Source: a virus
Direction: 5' to 3' (one strand)
IMG/VR virus record: IMGVR_UViG_3300045968_000057
Coordinates: 1 to 44,264 of that record
Length of the DNA stretch: 44,264 nt
Shown here: positions 23,587 through 30,871 of the stretch, in pieces
Numbering within the stretch: position 1 is the stretch's first letter
Layout: the number at the start of each line of letters is the position of its first letter
Translations under genes and position numbers: made by a program
Notes under the pieces: generated by a model
What the model was told of the DNA's origin: nothing
Databases searched by the model: none
The model's input: only the letters and a program-made list of their open reading frames with translations

Positions 23587-24807
23587 TTAGTTCTCCTGGC
23601 CCCATTCGTGGGGCGATGTTAGGTCAGCAACAGTACGGGTTTGGGCTGTCGCCAACCCGACAAGGATCAATCCGACCAGCGAAATCTGCACAACGTGCAT
23701 GGGGAAGAAGGTCAGGGCATTCACGCCCAACGCCGCCAGCGAGCCGCCCCAGACCGGATGCGCGAACATCGCGCGATGAGTCCAGAGCCACATGGCAAGA
23801 AGGATCAGGCCGATGACGCCCGCCTCCACGATCCACTGAAGGTATTCGTTGTGGGCCTCGCGCCAGAGCTCCTTCGTCGGCGCGAATTGGTGCTGGATCT
23901 GGAGCGCCGGGATTCTGTTGGCCCAACCCCCGAGGCCATAGCCGACCAGGGGATCAGTCCGGACCCAATCGCTCGCCGCAAAGCCCCAGATAGCGCCGCG
24001 CCCGGTCAGGTGCGCCGCTAGCGGGTTGATGCTCTTCGCAAAGGCCGAGGCGTAGGCCATCCACGCCACGATGCTCAGGAGCGGGATCACGACCCACTTG
24101 TTATGCCGGTACTTCACGCCGAGGCCCGCCGCGAGCGCGAGCGTGGCCGACACCGCGTGCGACTTCCAGACCACGAGGAGCACCGCGGGCAGCGTCCACC
24201 ACGGCATCAGCGGGGCCAGAATGGCGATGTAGGCCGACGCGGCGTCAACCGTCCCGATGGTCCCGAGTGCCTGGATTGGCCCGCACGTCAGTTGGGGATT
24301 CTTCAGGAGCGCGGCCTGATACTCGGCGCTCCCGCACGGCATCACCAACTGGCCGCCCATCAGCGGACCCCAGAGGATGTCGTAGCCGAGAAAGAGTTGC
24401 TGAGAGACGTACAGGAGCTCAAACACGCCGAGGCCCGCGAGCACTGACGCGATCCGCATGTGATAGCGCATCGGCGTGTAGCGCATGACTGCGACGAGGA
24501 GCGCCCCGAGGCCGAACATGATCGAATGCGTTGGGTCTAGGTGCGCCCCGCGCCAGAAGATACCGAGGCCCGCGAGTCCGACCGCGAGCCCGAGATATCG
24601 GTCCTGTCGAAAGATCAGAAACGCTATGGTGGTCATCGCGGCGAGGAAGAAGGTCTGCGATGACCAGAAGTCGATGCCCTGGGCCGCTTGATACTGCGGC
24701 AGGCCGATCCACGGGAAGCGATAGGCCAGCATGGGAAACCAGGTGACGAGGGGCGCAACAACCGCCCCCGCCACCGGGATCCACCAGAGCCGCTTGAGTT
24801 CGGTCAT
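23587..24807 (-). CDS. O-antigen polymerase/ligase-like membrane protein (Wzy/WaaL type)
   Basis: The 406-residue protein has about ten transmembrane helices. Near residue 320 it carries 'REAHNEYLQWIVEAGVIGLI', and earlier 'DPLVGYGLGGW'. These are the hallmark of the Wzy_C/O-antigen ligase family, where the loop with the His-Asn-x-Tyr-Leu motif forms the active site that polymerises or transfers undecaprenyl-linked O-antigen. It lies in the late operon between the capsid gene and a secreted-protein gene, TAATG-coupled to the latter. Seroconverting phages are known to carry alternative Wzy proteins. Polymerase versus ligase cannot be decided here. Confidence 0.75.
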   Translation of the reverse strand: MTELKRLWWIPVAGAVVAPLVTWFPMLAYRFPWIGLPQYQAAQGIDFWSSQTFFLAAMTTIAFLIFRQDRYLGLAVGLAGLGIFWRGAHLDPTHSIMFGLGALLVAVMRYTPMRYHMRIASVLAGLGVFELLYVSQQLFLGYDILWGPLMGGQLVMPCGSAEYQAALLKNPQLTCGPIQALGTIGTVDAASAYIAILAPLMPWWTLPAVLLVVWKSHAVSATLALAAGLGVKYRHNKWVVIPLLSIVAWMAYASAFAKSINPLAAHLTGRGAIWGFAASDWVRTDPLVGYGLGGWANRIPALQIQHQFAPTKELWREAHNEYLQWIVEAGVIGLILLAMWLWTHRAMFAHPVWGGSLAALGVNALTFFPMHVVQISLVGLILVGLATAQTRTVADLTSPHEWGQEN

Positions 24808-25535
24808 TAGAACCCGAGCTTGAGCACGCCGTTATAGATGTTCAGCGAGTTGCCCGACGCCGCCGAGCCCCAACGCCAGAGCACCTTGATCGTGTAGCTC
24901 GAGGCGCTGTTGAGGTTGAGCGCGGACAGCGAGGCCACGTTGTAAGTCGTCTCGGTCGTGAACTGATAGTTCGCCTGACCCTGGTTGGTCGAGGCCACGA
25001 CGAACCGGCCCGACATATACACGGACGGGTTACACACGCGGAGGTCCGTGCAGTTCTGGGACATCACGGTTGCGATCGGCGAGAACATCACGTCGAGCGC
25101 CACCGGAGCTTGACAGGCCGCCGCCCCTTGCGCCGCGCCGGCGCACGCCGTACCCGCGCCAAGATCAGGCGGAAGCGCGTTGCCGTTGACGACCATCATC
25201 GTCGCGGTCGAACCGCCGATGCTCACGGCAAGCGAGTTACCCGTGATGCCGCCCACGGTCCCTAGCGTCTTGATGCCGCCGTTCAGGCGTAGATGCATGG
25301 GCGCCGAGCCGAAGGCCCGGTTGCTCGTGGTCCACGACGCCAGGAACGAGGCCGGGACCGTGAACTCATACAGCAGGATTTCGGCGGTCGTGTTGGCCGC
25401 GTTGACTGAGGCCACCGTCGCGTTGATGATCCCATGCGAAATCATGGGAATCGTCGACTGCGCCCGGCTGGACAGCGGCGCGAAGCTGACGGCCAGGGCT
25501 ACGAGAATCGCAATCGCAATCCAGCGGGTTTTCAT
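24807..25535 (-). CDS. Secreted beta-rich protein, unknown
   Basis: A textbook signal peptide (Met-Lys-Thr-Arg, Ala/Val/Leu core, cleavage after Ser-Ser-Arg-Ala) opens this 242-residue protein; AAGGAGACTGGA precedes the ATG. The mature part is Ala/Ser/Thr/Asn-rich with several cysteines ('GTACAGAAQGAAACQ', 'CTDLRVC') that could form disulphides in the periplasm, and has a C-terminal 'NSASSYTIKVLWRWGSA', as in phage fibre domains. Located just after scaffold-like genes and coupled to the Wzy/WaaL-like gene. Confidence 0.7.
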   Translation of the reverse strand: MKTRWIAIAILVALAVSFAPLSSRAQSTIPMISHGIINATVASVNAANTTAEILLYEFTVPASFLASWTTSNRAFGSAPMHLRLNGGIKTLGTVGGITGNSLAVSIGGSTATMMVVNGNALPPDLGAGTACAGAAQGAAACQAPVALDVMFSPIATVMSQNCTDLRVCNPSVYMSGRFVVASTNQGQANYQFTTETTYNVASLSALNLNSASSYTIKVLWRWGSAASGNSLNIYNGVLKLGF

Positions 25536-25545
25536 TCCAGTCTCC

Positions 25546-26154
25546 TTACGCCTTCACCGGAAAATTGGGTGATGCTGGCCAATAGGACGGGTCGGCCCAC
25601 TTGACCTCCGCCTCGGCCCGGTTGTGCTTGAAATCCTCCAGAATCATGTCGACCTTGTCCCGCGCCCAGTCCTCGCCGGGGTGATGAAACTCCCCCTCCA
25701 TGATCCCGTTGAAGTAGGCGGCATGAGCGCCACGCCCGTACGCCTTCGGGCTCATGCTGCCTCGGGGCTCCACGGACGGGGTGCGCGGGGCGGCCACCTG
25801 GCGGCGGGTGTCGTAGACGATGGCCGCGTTGGAATGCAGGCCAATGCCTTCCTTCGCCATGATGTCTTCGATGGCCTTGATGTCGTCCGCCTTGTACCCC
25901 TGCTTGGCGAGGTCGTTGATCGCCCGCTCGTGGTCGCGATCGGCCTCGAACTTCGCAAGCTTGGCGTCGATTGATGCCTCGCGCTCGGCCAGCTTCGCCT
26001 CGGTCGCCTCGGTAGCCTCTCGCAGGGCAAGCCCCGGAATGTCGGCATTCGGGAAGGCGATTTTGAGAGACCGCTCGAGATGGGGCCGGGCCTCTTTGGT
26101 GGCCCAAGCCTTCTCGATGAGGGTGATCCGTGGGTCGATTTCCTGGTCCGGCAC
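25546..26154 (-). CDS. Putative scaffolding protein
   Basis: The 202-residue acidic product (GTG start, directly after the upstream TAA) has a central coiled coil from about residue 45 to 95 ('EATEATEAKLAEREASIDAK') and a polar C-terminus with 'GEFHHPGEDWARDKVDMILE'. Coiled-coil acidic proteins of this length directly upstream of the capsid gene are usually scaffolds. No protease domain is seen in the neighbourhood. Confidence 0.55.
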   Translation of the reverse strand: MPDQEIDPRITLIEKAWATKEARPHLERSLKIAFPNADIPGLALREATEATEAKLAEREASIDAKLAKFEADRDHERAINDLAKQGYKADDIKAIEDIMAKEGIGLHSNAAIVYDTRRQVAAPRTPSVEPRGSMSPKAYGRGAHAAYFNGIMEGEFHHPGEDWARDKVDMILEDFKHNRAEAEVKWADPSYWPASPNFPVKA

Positions 26155-26412
26155 TTAGGCCCCCATCTGCGACTGGCTGGTCTTCTTGGCGCCCTTGACG
26201 CCGGTCGGCCCGCCGCCTTCGAGCTTGATGACGTTACCGTCACCGGACTGCTCGCCGGGCGACCGATTGCCTTCCCACTTGCTCGGGCCGCTGAGTCCAC
26301 CGCGACCCATGAAGCGGGGCGGGTTCAGCATCCGGCCGGATTCCATCGACTTGTCGCGGGGATCGCGAATCGGATACGAACCGGGGCCCATCACGCCAGG
26401 CTGCTCTGCCAT
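26155..26412 (-). CDS. Hypothetical small Gly/Pro-rich protein
   Basis: This protein of 85 residues is rich in Gly, Pro, Ser and Lys and mostly predicted disordered ('NPPRFMGRGGLSGPSKWEGN'). It lies between two scaffold-like genes with a GAGAAGAG-type ribosome binding site. A minor head protein is possible; no family is recognised. Confidence 0.55.
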   Translation of the reverse strand: MAEQPGVMGPGSYPIRDPRDKSMESGRMLNPPRFMGRGGLSGPSKWEGNRSPGEQSGDGNVIKLEGGGPTGVKGAKKTSQSQMGA

Positions 26413-26422
26413 GTCTCTTCTC

Positions 26423-26848
26423 CTATGCGCCCGCCGTCGCGGGCGTCTGTGGTGCGAGCGCTGGGGCGGGTTGCCCTGCGCGATTGGCGCCTACTTGGCG
26501 CATCATGTCGGCGAACGCCGCGGGATTGGTTGGCCCCACGGCGGGCATCGTCTCTTCAGCCATCTTCAGGCTGGCTTTCGTGAGGTCTGGCGACGGGACG
26601 CCGTAGACCTTGGCGAGCTCTTCCATCGCCTTACGGAGCGCCTTGGCCCGATCGCTCTTGGCATCCTCAACGCGCGCGGCCTTCCGGAGGAAGTTGAGTG
26701 CCGAATCCACCCACAACGGGGCCTGGGCTTCCATGCCTGCCGCGCCGGGGATGGTGGTCGCTGGGCCTGTGGAGCCGTCCGGGACCGGCGCGGGGGCCGG
26801 GACCGGCATCGGCGGAGCGGCGATATCGGCGTCAGGCATTCCTGGCAT
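26423..26848 (-). CDS. Hypothetical head-region protein
   Basis: The first 45 residues are a Pro/Ala repeat ('APPMPVPAPAPVPDGSTGPA'). Residues 45-110 are helical and charged ('LRKAARVEDAKSDRAKALRK'), and the tail is again Pro/Ala-rich. It follows the portal gene across the plus-strand island and precedes the scaffold-like gene, so a scaffold or capsid accessory role is likely but unproven. TAATG-coupled to a tiny basic frame upstream. Confidence 0.55.
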   Translation of the reverse strand: MPGMPDADIAAPPMPVPAPAPVPDGSTGPATTIPGAAGMEAQAPLWVDSALNFLRKAARVEDAKSDRAKALRKAMEELAKVYGVPSPDLTKASLKMAEETMPAVGPTNPAAFADMMRQVGANRAGQPAPALAPQTPATAGA

Positions 26849-26940
26849 TACCGGCCCTTGGTGCGGGACGTGCGCCCGCTGTTCCGGCGATTTGCTCTCG
26901 CATTCACCAGATTTCTTCGCGCTGCGCGCGCATGACGCAC
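26848..26940 (-). CDS. Possible tiny basic peptide (30 aa)
   Basis: A GTG at 26940 opens a 30-codon frame that ends in TAATG overlapping the next gene's start. The peptide has ten arginines and could bind nucleic acid. There is no family and the ribosome binding site is not clear. It is the first leftward frame after the plus-strand island. Confidence 0.3.
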   Translation of the reverse strand: MRHARAARRNLVNARANRRNSGRTSRTKGR

Positions 26941-26986
26941 TCCTCGCGTCGCCACTGCCGGATAGAATGTGGGGATTGCGGCCAAC

Positions 26987-27015
26987 TTGTCACTTGGGAG
27001 AATTTGTCGTATATT
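26987..27015 (+). promoter_or_regulatory. Sigma70-type promoter of the plus-strand island
   Basis: TTGTCA (26987-26992) and TATATT (27010-27015) are separated by exactly 17 bp. The ATG of the HNH gene is only 9 bases beyond the -10 hexamer, so the transcript would start at or next to the start codon (leaderless), unless a downstream start is used. The local AT-rich patch contrasts with GC-rich surroundings. Confidence 0.6.
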
Positions 27016-27024
27016 TTTGGCGGG

Positions 27025-27429
27025 ATGATTGTCCCGGACAAAATACATCGCCTAATCGAGCCCGAGCCTATGTCGGGATGTTGGCTTTGGCTCGGATCGC
27101 TACATAAATCGGGCTATGGTTGTATTAACATTCCGGGGCGCACACGCCTAGCCCATCGTCTTGTCTATGAACTCCATCGGGGCAGGATTCGTCGGGGACG
27201 AGTATGCGACCACCTGTGCTGCAATAAGCAATGCGTCAATCCTTCACATATTAGGATCACGACCAATCGTAAAAACGCCCAGCGCGGCCACATGCCGTGG
27301 GCCAATAGGCCGCGCTACCATTGCCCGAAAGGCCACCGCAAGACCCGCACCAAGGAGACGTGGCGCGTGGCTTATGTCTGCCGCATCTGTAGCCGAGAAT
27401 CCTATCTGCGTCGTCGAGTGGTGGCGTGA
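27025..27429 (+). CDS. HNH homing-type endonuclease
   Basis: The 134-residue protein has 'SGCWLWLGSLHKSGYGCINI' then 'RLAHRLVYELHRGRI' and 'CDHLCCNKQCVNPSHI', the recurrent pattern of phage free-standing HNH endonucleases: conserved His in the 'AHR' segment, paired cysteines, and the Asn-Pro-x-His core. A second Cys/His-rich piece follows ('YHCPKGH', 'YVCRICS'). Such genes spread by cutting unmarked DNA. It opens the plus-strand island and may be the reason the island sits here. Stop overlaps the next GTG (GTGA). Confidence 0.8.
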   Translation: MIVPDKIHRLIEPEPMSGCWLWLGSLHKSGYGCINIPGRTRLAHRLVYELHRGRIRRGRVCDHLCCNKQCVNPSHIRITTNRKNAQRGHMPWANRPRYHCPKGHRKTRTKETWRVAYVCRICSRESYLRRRVVA

Positions 27430-27602
27430 AGACCTACACAGACCAGGTAAACGATGCGCGGAAACGCATTCTTGCCAAGGCCCTAGAACGTCACGGCTGG
27501 AACAAAACGCATACCGCCTGGGCGCTCAAAATCGACCGCAACTATCTACAGCGGCTCGTCAAACAGTTTCATTTGATGACCCCCACAGCGGGGGGCAAAT
27601 GA
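27426..27602 (+). CDS. Small Fis-type helix-turn-helix protein
   Basis: A GTG at 27426 overlaps the HNH stop. The 58-residue product contains 'AKALERHGWNKTHTAWALKI' followed by 'DRNYLQRLVKQF', closely following the Fis/NtrC C-terminal DNA-binding helix-turn-helix (Ala-Leu-x-x-x-x-x-Asn-x-x-x-Ala-Ala-x-x-Leu-Gly-I-x-R-x-x-L). Such small proteins in phages act as local regulators or accompany HNH genes as DNA-specificity parts. Confidence 0.65.
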   Translation: MKTYTDQVNDARKRILAKALERHGWNKTHTAWALKIDRNYLQRLVKQFHLMTPTAGGK

Positions 27603-27733
27603 TCCTCCGCATCCTGCGCATGACGTGGCTGGACGTGGAATTGCGGGCGTGCCTGCTGTTGCACAATGCGGTCACCCGCTGGGCGAGTTCACTCCGGGCG
27701 CGAAGCGCCCCATTCTTGAAGGAGACGAAATGA
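27599..27733 (+). CDS. Small hypothetical protein (44 aa)
   Basis: The ATG overlaps the upstream TGA (ATGA) and the stop overlaps the next ATG. The 44-residue product is mildly hydrophobic in the first half ('WLDVELRACLLLHNAVTRWA') and basic at the end. No family is recognised. Tiling supports it. Confidence 0.5.
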   Translation: MILRILRMTWLDVELRACLLLHNAVTRWASSLRARSAPFLKETK

Positions 27734-28026
27734 AGAAGGACCACGGACTCAACGACTTGGAGCGCATCGAACGCTTGGAGCGCCTGCTAGCCGACCTCGC
27801 CGAAGAGGTCGGGACCGGCAAGGCGATGAGCACCCGGCTGGCCTCGCAGAACGTGGCGCTGGCGGTCCTGCGCGAGTTGCGCCCGGAGCCGGTGACCGCG
27901 AAGGCCGCGCTTGGGTCTGGCGCGATCTGCGGCAAACCTCAGCGCAAAGGCGATGAGGATTCGCCGGTCTGCCTGCGCCCGGCCGGGCACAAGGATGGGC
28001 ACCAGTACGGGGTGAAGCCCGCGTAA
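27730..28026 (+). CDS. Hypothetical protein with Cys/His C-terminal motif
   Basis: The 98-residue product has an N-terminal charged helix ('DLERIERLERLLADLAEEVG') and a C-terminal 'CGKPQ...CLRPAGHKDGHQY', a Cys/His cluster of the Gly-His-x-x-Gly-His type seen in many small phage proteins, probably metal-binding. The AAGGAGACGAA ribosome binding site is strong. It is followed by the structured region at 28028-28093. Confidence 0.6.
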   Translation: MKKDHGLNDLERIERLERLLADLAEEVGTGKAMSTRLASQNVALAVLRELRPEPVTAKAALGSGAICGKPQRKGDEDSPVCLRPAGHKDGHQYGVKPA

Positions 28027-28027
28027 T

Positions 28028-28093
28028 GTCGGCTACGGGAGCGGCTCACCATAAGCCGTTAAACTCGTGATGCCCGGCGAGCCCGTAGCCGAT
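28028..28093 (+). ncRNA. Predicted three-way-junction RNA before the methyltransferase gene
   Basis: GTCGGCTACGGG (28028-28039) pairs with CCCGTAGCCGAT (28082-28093), an 11-bp perfect stem plus one G-U pair. Inside are two hairpins: a 7-bp stem at 28040-28060 with loop CACCATA, and CTCG/CGAG at 28064-28081 with a 10-base loop, joined by AAA. Almost no base is unpaired. The element ends 12 bases before the GTG of the methyltransferase gene. It could be a riboswitch-like leader, a processing site, or a terminator, although no T-tract follows. Confidence 0.45.
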
Positions 28094-28104
28094 TTGAGCG
28101 CCTA

Positions 28105-28683
28105 GTGGAGTACCGGGCGCGACTGTTCGGAGACTACCGCACCTACTCGTCCGCGAGGGTGGCCCGCGTACTGGAGGTCGGCCCCAAGGATGGGCTCGAC
28201 ACGCGGCGCCTGCTTACGCTCAAGCCGAAGCTATTGACTCTCGTGGACCTACCAGGGCGCGATCGGGTCAACATCATCTCGGGCGGGACGGTCATCGAGC
28301 ATGTAGCGCTGGACGTGCTCACCATCCCGGCCCCGAAGCCCCTCGACCTCATCTGGTGTACTGGCGTCCTCTACCACGTCAAGGAGCAGTACCGGCTGAT
28401 CCGGCACTTCTATGACTGGCTGGTGCCAGGTGGCACACTTGTCCTAGAAAGTGCCACCATCCGGAAGTGGTGGTTGCGGCGGGCTAACGTCGTGGAGATT
28501 CTGCACCCGCCGTCTGAGGAGGTAAAGCGCCGCTATCACCTGAGCCTCAACGTGACCCATCTCCCCTCACGCCGGGCCATTGAATCGTGGCTCCACATGG
28601 CGGGATTCACGAACATCACGCGGTCCAGCTGCCACGGCTGGTGGCTCGGGCGGAATCGGGCGGCGTTTCTGGCTACGAAGTAG
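28105..28683 (+). CDS. Class I SAM-dependent methyltransferase
   Basis: The GTG-initiated 192-residue protein has the SAM-binding motif I 'VLEVGPKDGLDT' (residues about 22-33), an acidic residue after strand 2 ('TLVDLPG'), and motif IV 'LDLIWCTGVLYHVKEQYRLI', typical of class I small-molecule methyltransferases of the Methyltransf_11/23 type, in which 'GVLYHV' is common. The substrate is unknown; sugars and lipids are frequent for this group. It ends the plus-strand island and converges on the portal gene with an 11-bp overlap. Confidence 0.75.
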   Translation: MEYRARLFGDYRTYSSARVARVLEVGPKDGLDTRRLLTLKPKLLTLVDLPGRDRVNIISGGTVIEHVALDVLTIPAPKPLDLIWCTGVLYHVKEQYRLIRHFYDWLVPGGTLVLESATIRKWWLRRANVVEILHPPSEEVKRRYHLSLNVTHLPSRRAIESWLHMAGFTNITRSSCHGWWLGRNRAAFLATK

Positions 28684-30505
28684 GACTGCCGCTCGCCCGC
28701 GGCGTCGCGGCCTGAGCGACCTTCACCTGCGCCTGCATCAGTTTCGCCTGCGCCTCCTGCTGCCTCGACGCGAGCGCCTGCTTCTTGATCTCCCCGCCCG
28801 ATTTCTCGATCTGCCGCGCCTTCGGGCGCAGGATGTCTTCCATCGGCGGGGCGATCAACTCAATGAAACTCTCCAGCCCGATCGCGCCCTCACGCTTCAG
28901 GATCACCGCCAACTCACGCATCTCGTTGCGGAATAGTGGGGAGGCTGAGTGGGCCGAGACCCGTACCCTAACCTCACCCGGGACCTGCGACAGCAGGAAG
29001 GACCGATAGGGCTTCCCGGTCGTCGGATCGGGTTCGTTCAGTGGCACGCGCAGGGGGTCTTTGCTGGTCCGCCGCCGCAGGCGTAGCGTGTCGGTCGAAA
29101 TCTCCTCGAGGGAATCCTCCACCCGCATCGCCCGCCGATTGGTGCGGGGTGAGGATAGGGCGGCACCGGCGGTCATCTGACCGGCCGAGCGCATATTCGC
29201 CTCTCCTGGCGTCCCACTGGCACCGAGCGGCAGCCCGCCTTGCCGGTCAAACTTCTGGTCAATCAGTTGGTGCATGCCCGCCGTATCCGGTGGCGTCTCC
29301 GGGGAGAAACGGCGGATGTCGGCGTTGGGGATATTGGACATCGTGAAGGTCCCGCCTGGCATCCGCAGCAACTTCGCCCGCTCGTTGTCCACGTTGGACA
29401 GCCCGATGATGGCGATGGGAGGGTCAAGTTGGAGGTCGAGCAGGTTGTCATGCTTCCGGAGTAGATCCTCGCTCCAGAGTTGCAGGTTCACCAGTGGGTC
29501 CATCGGCGACAAGCCATACGCGTAATTGGTGACCGGCTCGAGGCAGAGTTGGCGGATCGGCTGGCGCTGCCTCAGCAGGGGATTCAGGGAGCCCCACAGA
29601 ATCTCCTCGCCCCAGCGACCCATCCCGAGCACCTTGCGCCACTCCCAGGTATGCTTCCCCGACTTCTGGAATTCGTGATCCTTGGTCGCCCCGTGGTGGA
29701 CCTCATCGCCTTCGCCGTGGTCGCACTGGGCGCACGCGGGGTAGGCGAGGTCGTCCTTGATCCAGAGCTCGCACATCGGTACCACATCGGCCATGACCTC
29801 GGGCTCGGCGAGGTTCAGAATCGGCATATTCTGGACGGCGCCGATCATGTTGGGGGAGGCCGCGGCCAGGATGAGGCGCGGGATAGCCGGGGCGAGAGCG
29901 CCACCGGACGGCCCGCGGGTCGCATGCTCTCGCGCCAGTCGGATCAGGCGATCGCGGTCGCCGGCGTCCGGTATTGCCCCCGAGAAGAGCCGAATCACCG
30001 CGTGCAGGTTCATCGAGAAGGTGTGCACGAGGGCTTCTTGCTTCTCAAACGGCCGGTTCTCTTCCCACACCCCCACGTCGGCGGGGTCTTCGATGAGTTC
30101 CGGGCAGACCTCGCCACCGGACGTGATCACCTTGACGAACATGCACGGATAGATGTGCGCCCAGTCCACGGCGAGGCCGAAGGTCATGTCGAGCCCGGAG
30201 TGGGAGAATAACTCCGCGATCTCGTTGCGGATAACCCCAAGCTCTTCGGTCCACTGATCGCCGTAGCGCGGCGGCAGCGTGGCGCCGAACTTCACGAACT
30301 CGGGGGCGTAGCAGTAGGCGCTAGAGTTTGAGGCCCACTCGCGCAGCTTGTTCTGGACTACGACCTGGCTACCGTCGCTTCCGTGGAGCGCGAGTTGTCG
30401 GAGCCGCCGGTAATATGCCCGCCTCCGGTCCTGCGACTGTAGGCACTCCCGGATCGTATTTCGATATATCGAGTTCCTGTCGTCCTGATCCCCCGGCAGA
30501 ATCAT
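28673..30505 (-). CDS. Portal protein
   Basis: From the ATG at 30505 (Met-Ile-Leu-Pro-Gly-Asp-Gln) the product is 610 residues. It has 'YRNTIRECLQSQDRRRAYYR' near the start, 'PVTNYAYGLSPMDPLVNLQL' and 'DLLRKHDNLLDLQLDPP' in the middle, and a Gln/Ala-rich helical C-terminus. This is the layout of large portal-type proteins in podovirus-like phages, where 'G.sPm.p' marks the portal wing. Size, and place right after terL and small head genes, agree. The open frame continues 52 codons upstream, but that part overlaps another frame and lacks portal character. Confidence 0.7.
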   Translation of the reverse strand: MILPGDQDDRNSIYRNTIRECLQSQDRRRAYYRRLRQLALHGSDGSQVVVQNKLREWASNSSAYCYAPEFVKFGATLPPRYGDQWTEELGVIRNEIAELFSHSGLDMTFGLAVDWAHIYPCMFVKVITSGGEVCPELIEDPADVGVWEENRPFEKQEALVHTFSMNLHAVIRLFSGAIPDAGDRDRLIRLAREHATRGPSGGALAPAIPRLILAAASPNMIGAVQNMPILNLAEPEVMADVVPMCELWIKDDLAYPACAQCDHGEGDEVHHGATKDHEFQKSGKHTWEWRKVLGMGRWGEEILWGSLNPLLRQRQPIRQLCLEPVTNYAYGLSPMDPLVNLQLWSEDLLRKHDNLLDLQLDPPIAIIGLSNVDNERAKLLRMPGGTFTMSNIPNADIRRFSPETPPDTAGMHQLIDQKFDRQGGLPLGASGTPGEANMRSAGQMTAGAALSSPRTNRRAMRVEDSLEEISTDTLRLRRRTSKDPLRVPLNEPDPTTGKPYRSFLLSQVPGEVRVRVSAHSASPLFRNEMRELAVILKREGAIGLESFIELIAPPMEDILRPKARQIEKSGGEIKKQALASRQQEAQAKLMQAQVKVAQAATPRASGSPTS

Positions 30506-30698
30506 CCGGCCCCATTGTATGCCATGTTGACGCGATATTCCAAAGGCGGCATAGATACTCAGCGACTTCAAGCCGTTGGATGTGGTGGACGAGCACCAGT
30601 TTCGGGGTCTGGAGTTGGTACGGCCCGCCGAGGCCCATGTGGACGATTTGGGCGGGGCCACTGGGAACGAGATGCTTGAGTTGGTCGAGGGTTCTCAT
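30369..30698 (-). CDS. Hypothetical protein overlapping the portal start
   Basis: The ATG at 30698 overlaps the upstream stop. The 109-residue product begins Met-Arg-Thr-Leu-Asp-Gln-Leu-Lys-His-Leu and includes 'PYQLQTPKLVLVHHIQRLEV'. It overlaps the portal frame by 137 bases in another frame, a long overlap for this genome. Either it is a real separate protein, or a frameshift (programmed or sequencing error) joins its first 60 residues to the portal frame. Its first ten codons are duplicated at 30892-30921. Confidence 0.45.
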   Translation of the reverse strand: MRTLDQLKHLVPSGPAQIVHMGLGGPYQLQTPKLVLVHHIQRLEVAEYLCRLWNIASTWHTMGPDDSAGGSGRQELDISKYDPGVPTVAGPEAGILPAAPTTRAPRKRR

Positions 30699-30871
30699 AG
30701 AAACTCCACCTCGATATCGCTATCTGGCGTGAAGTCGTGCGGCCCGCTATGTCCACTCTCTAGCATGCAAGTGCCCGATGGCTTGCCCATCGCCTCAGCC
30801 CATTCCTCGGAACCGAACTCCAGATCATCCATGTTTCCGGCCCAGCAATGTAGCACGCGCTTTCCGCTCAT
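30695..30871 (-). CDS. Small protein with Gly-His-x-Gly-Pro-His motif (58 aa)
   Basis: The ATG at 30871 overlaps the stop of the tiny upstream frame and its own TGA overlaps the next ATG. The acidic 58-residue product has 'CMLESGHSGPHDF', the short Cys/His motif also found in the 27730-28026 protein, probably metal-binding. No further function is recognised. Confidence 0.5.
   Translation of the reverse strand: MSGKRVLHCWAGNMDDLEFGSEEWAEAMGKPSGTCMLESGHSGPHDFTPDSDIEVEFL

Noticed and set aside
28028-28093. Hammerhead ribozyme or tRNA for the three-way-junction RNA
   Set aside because: No CUGAUGA/GAA core, no anticodon-stem or T-loop consensus, and stem lengths do not fit a tRNA.
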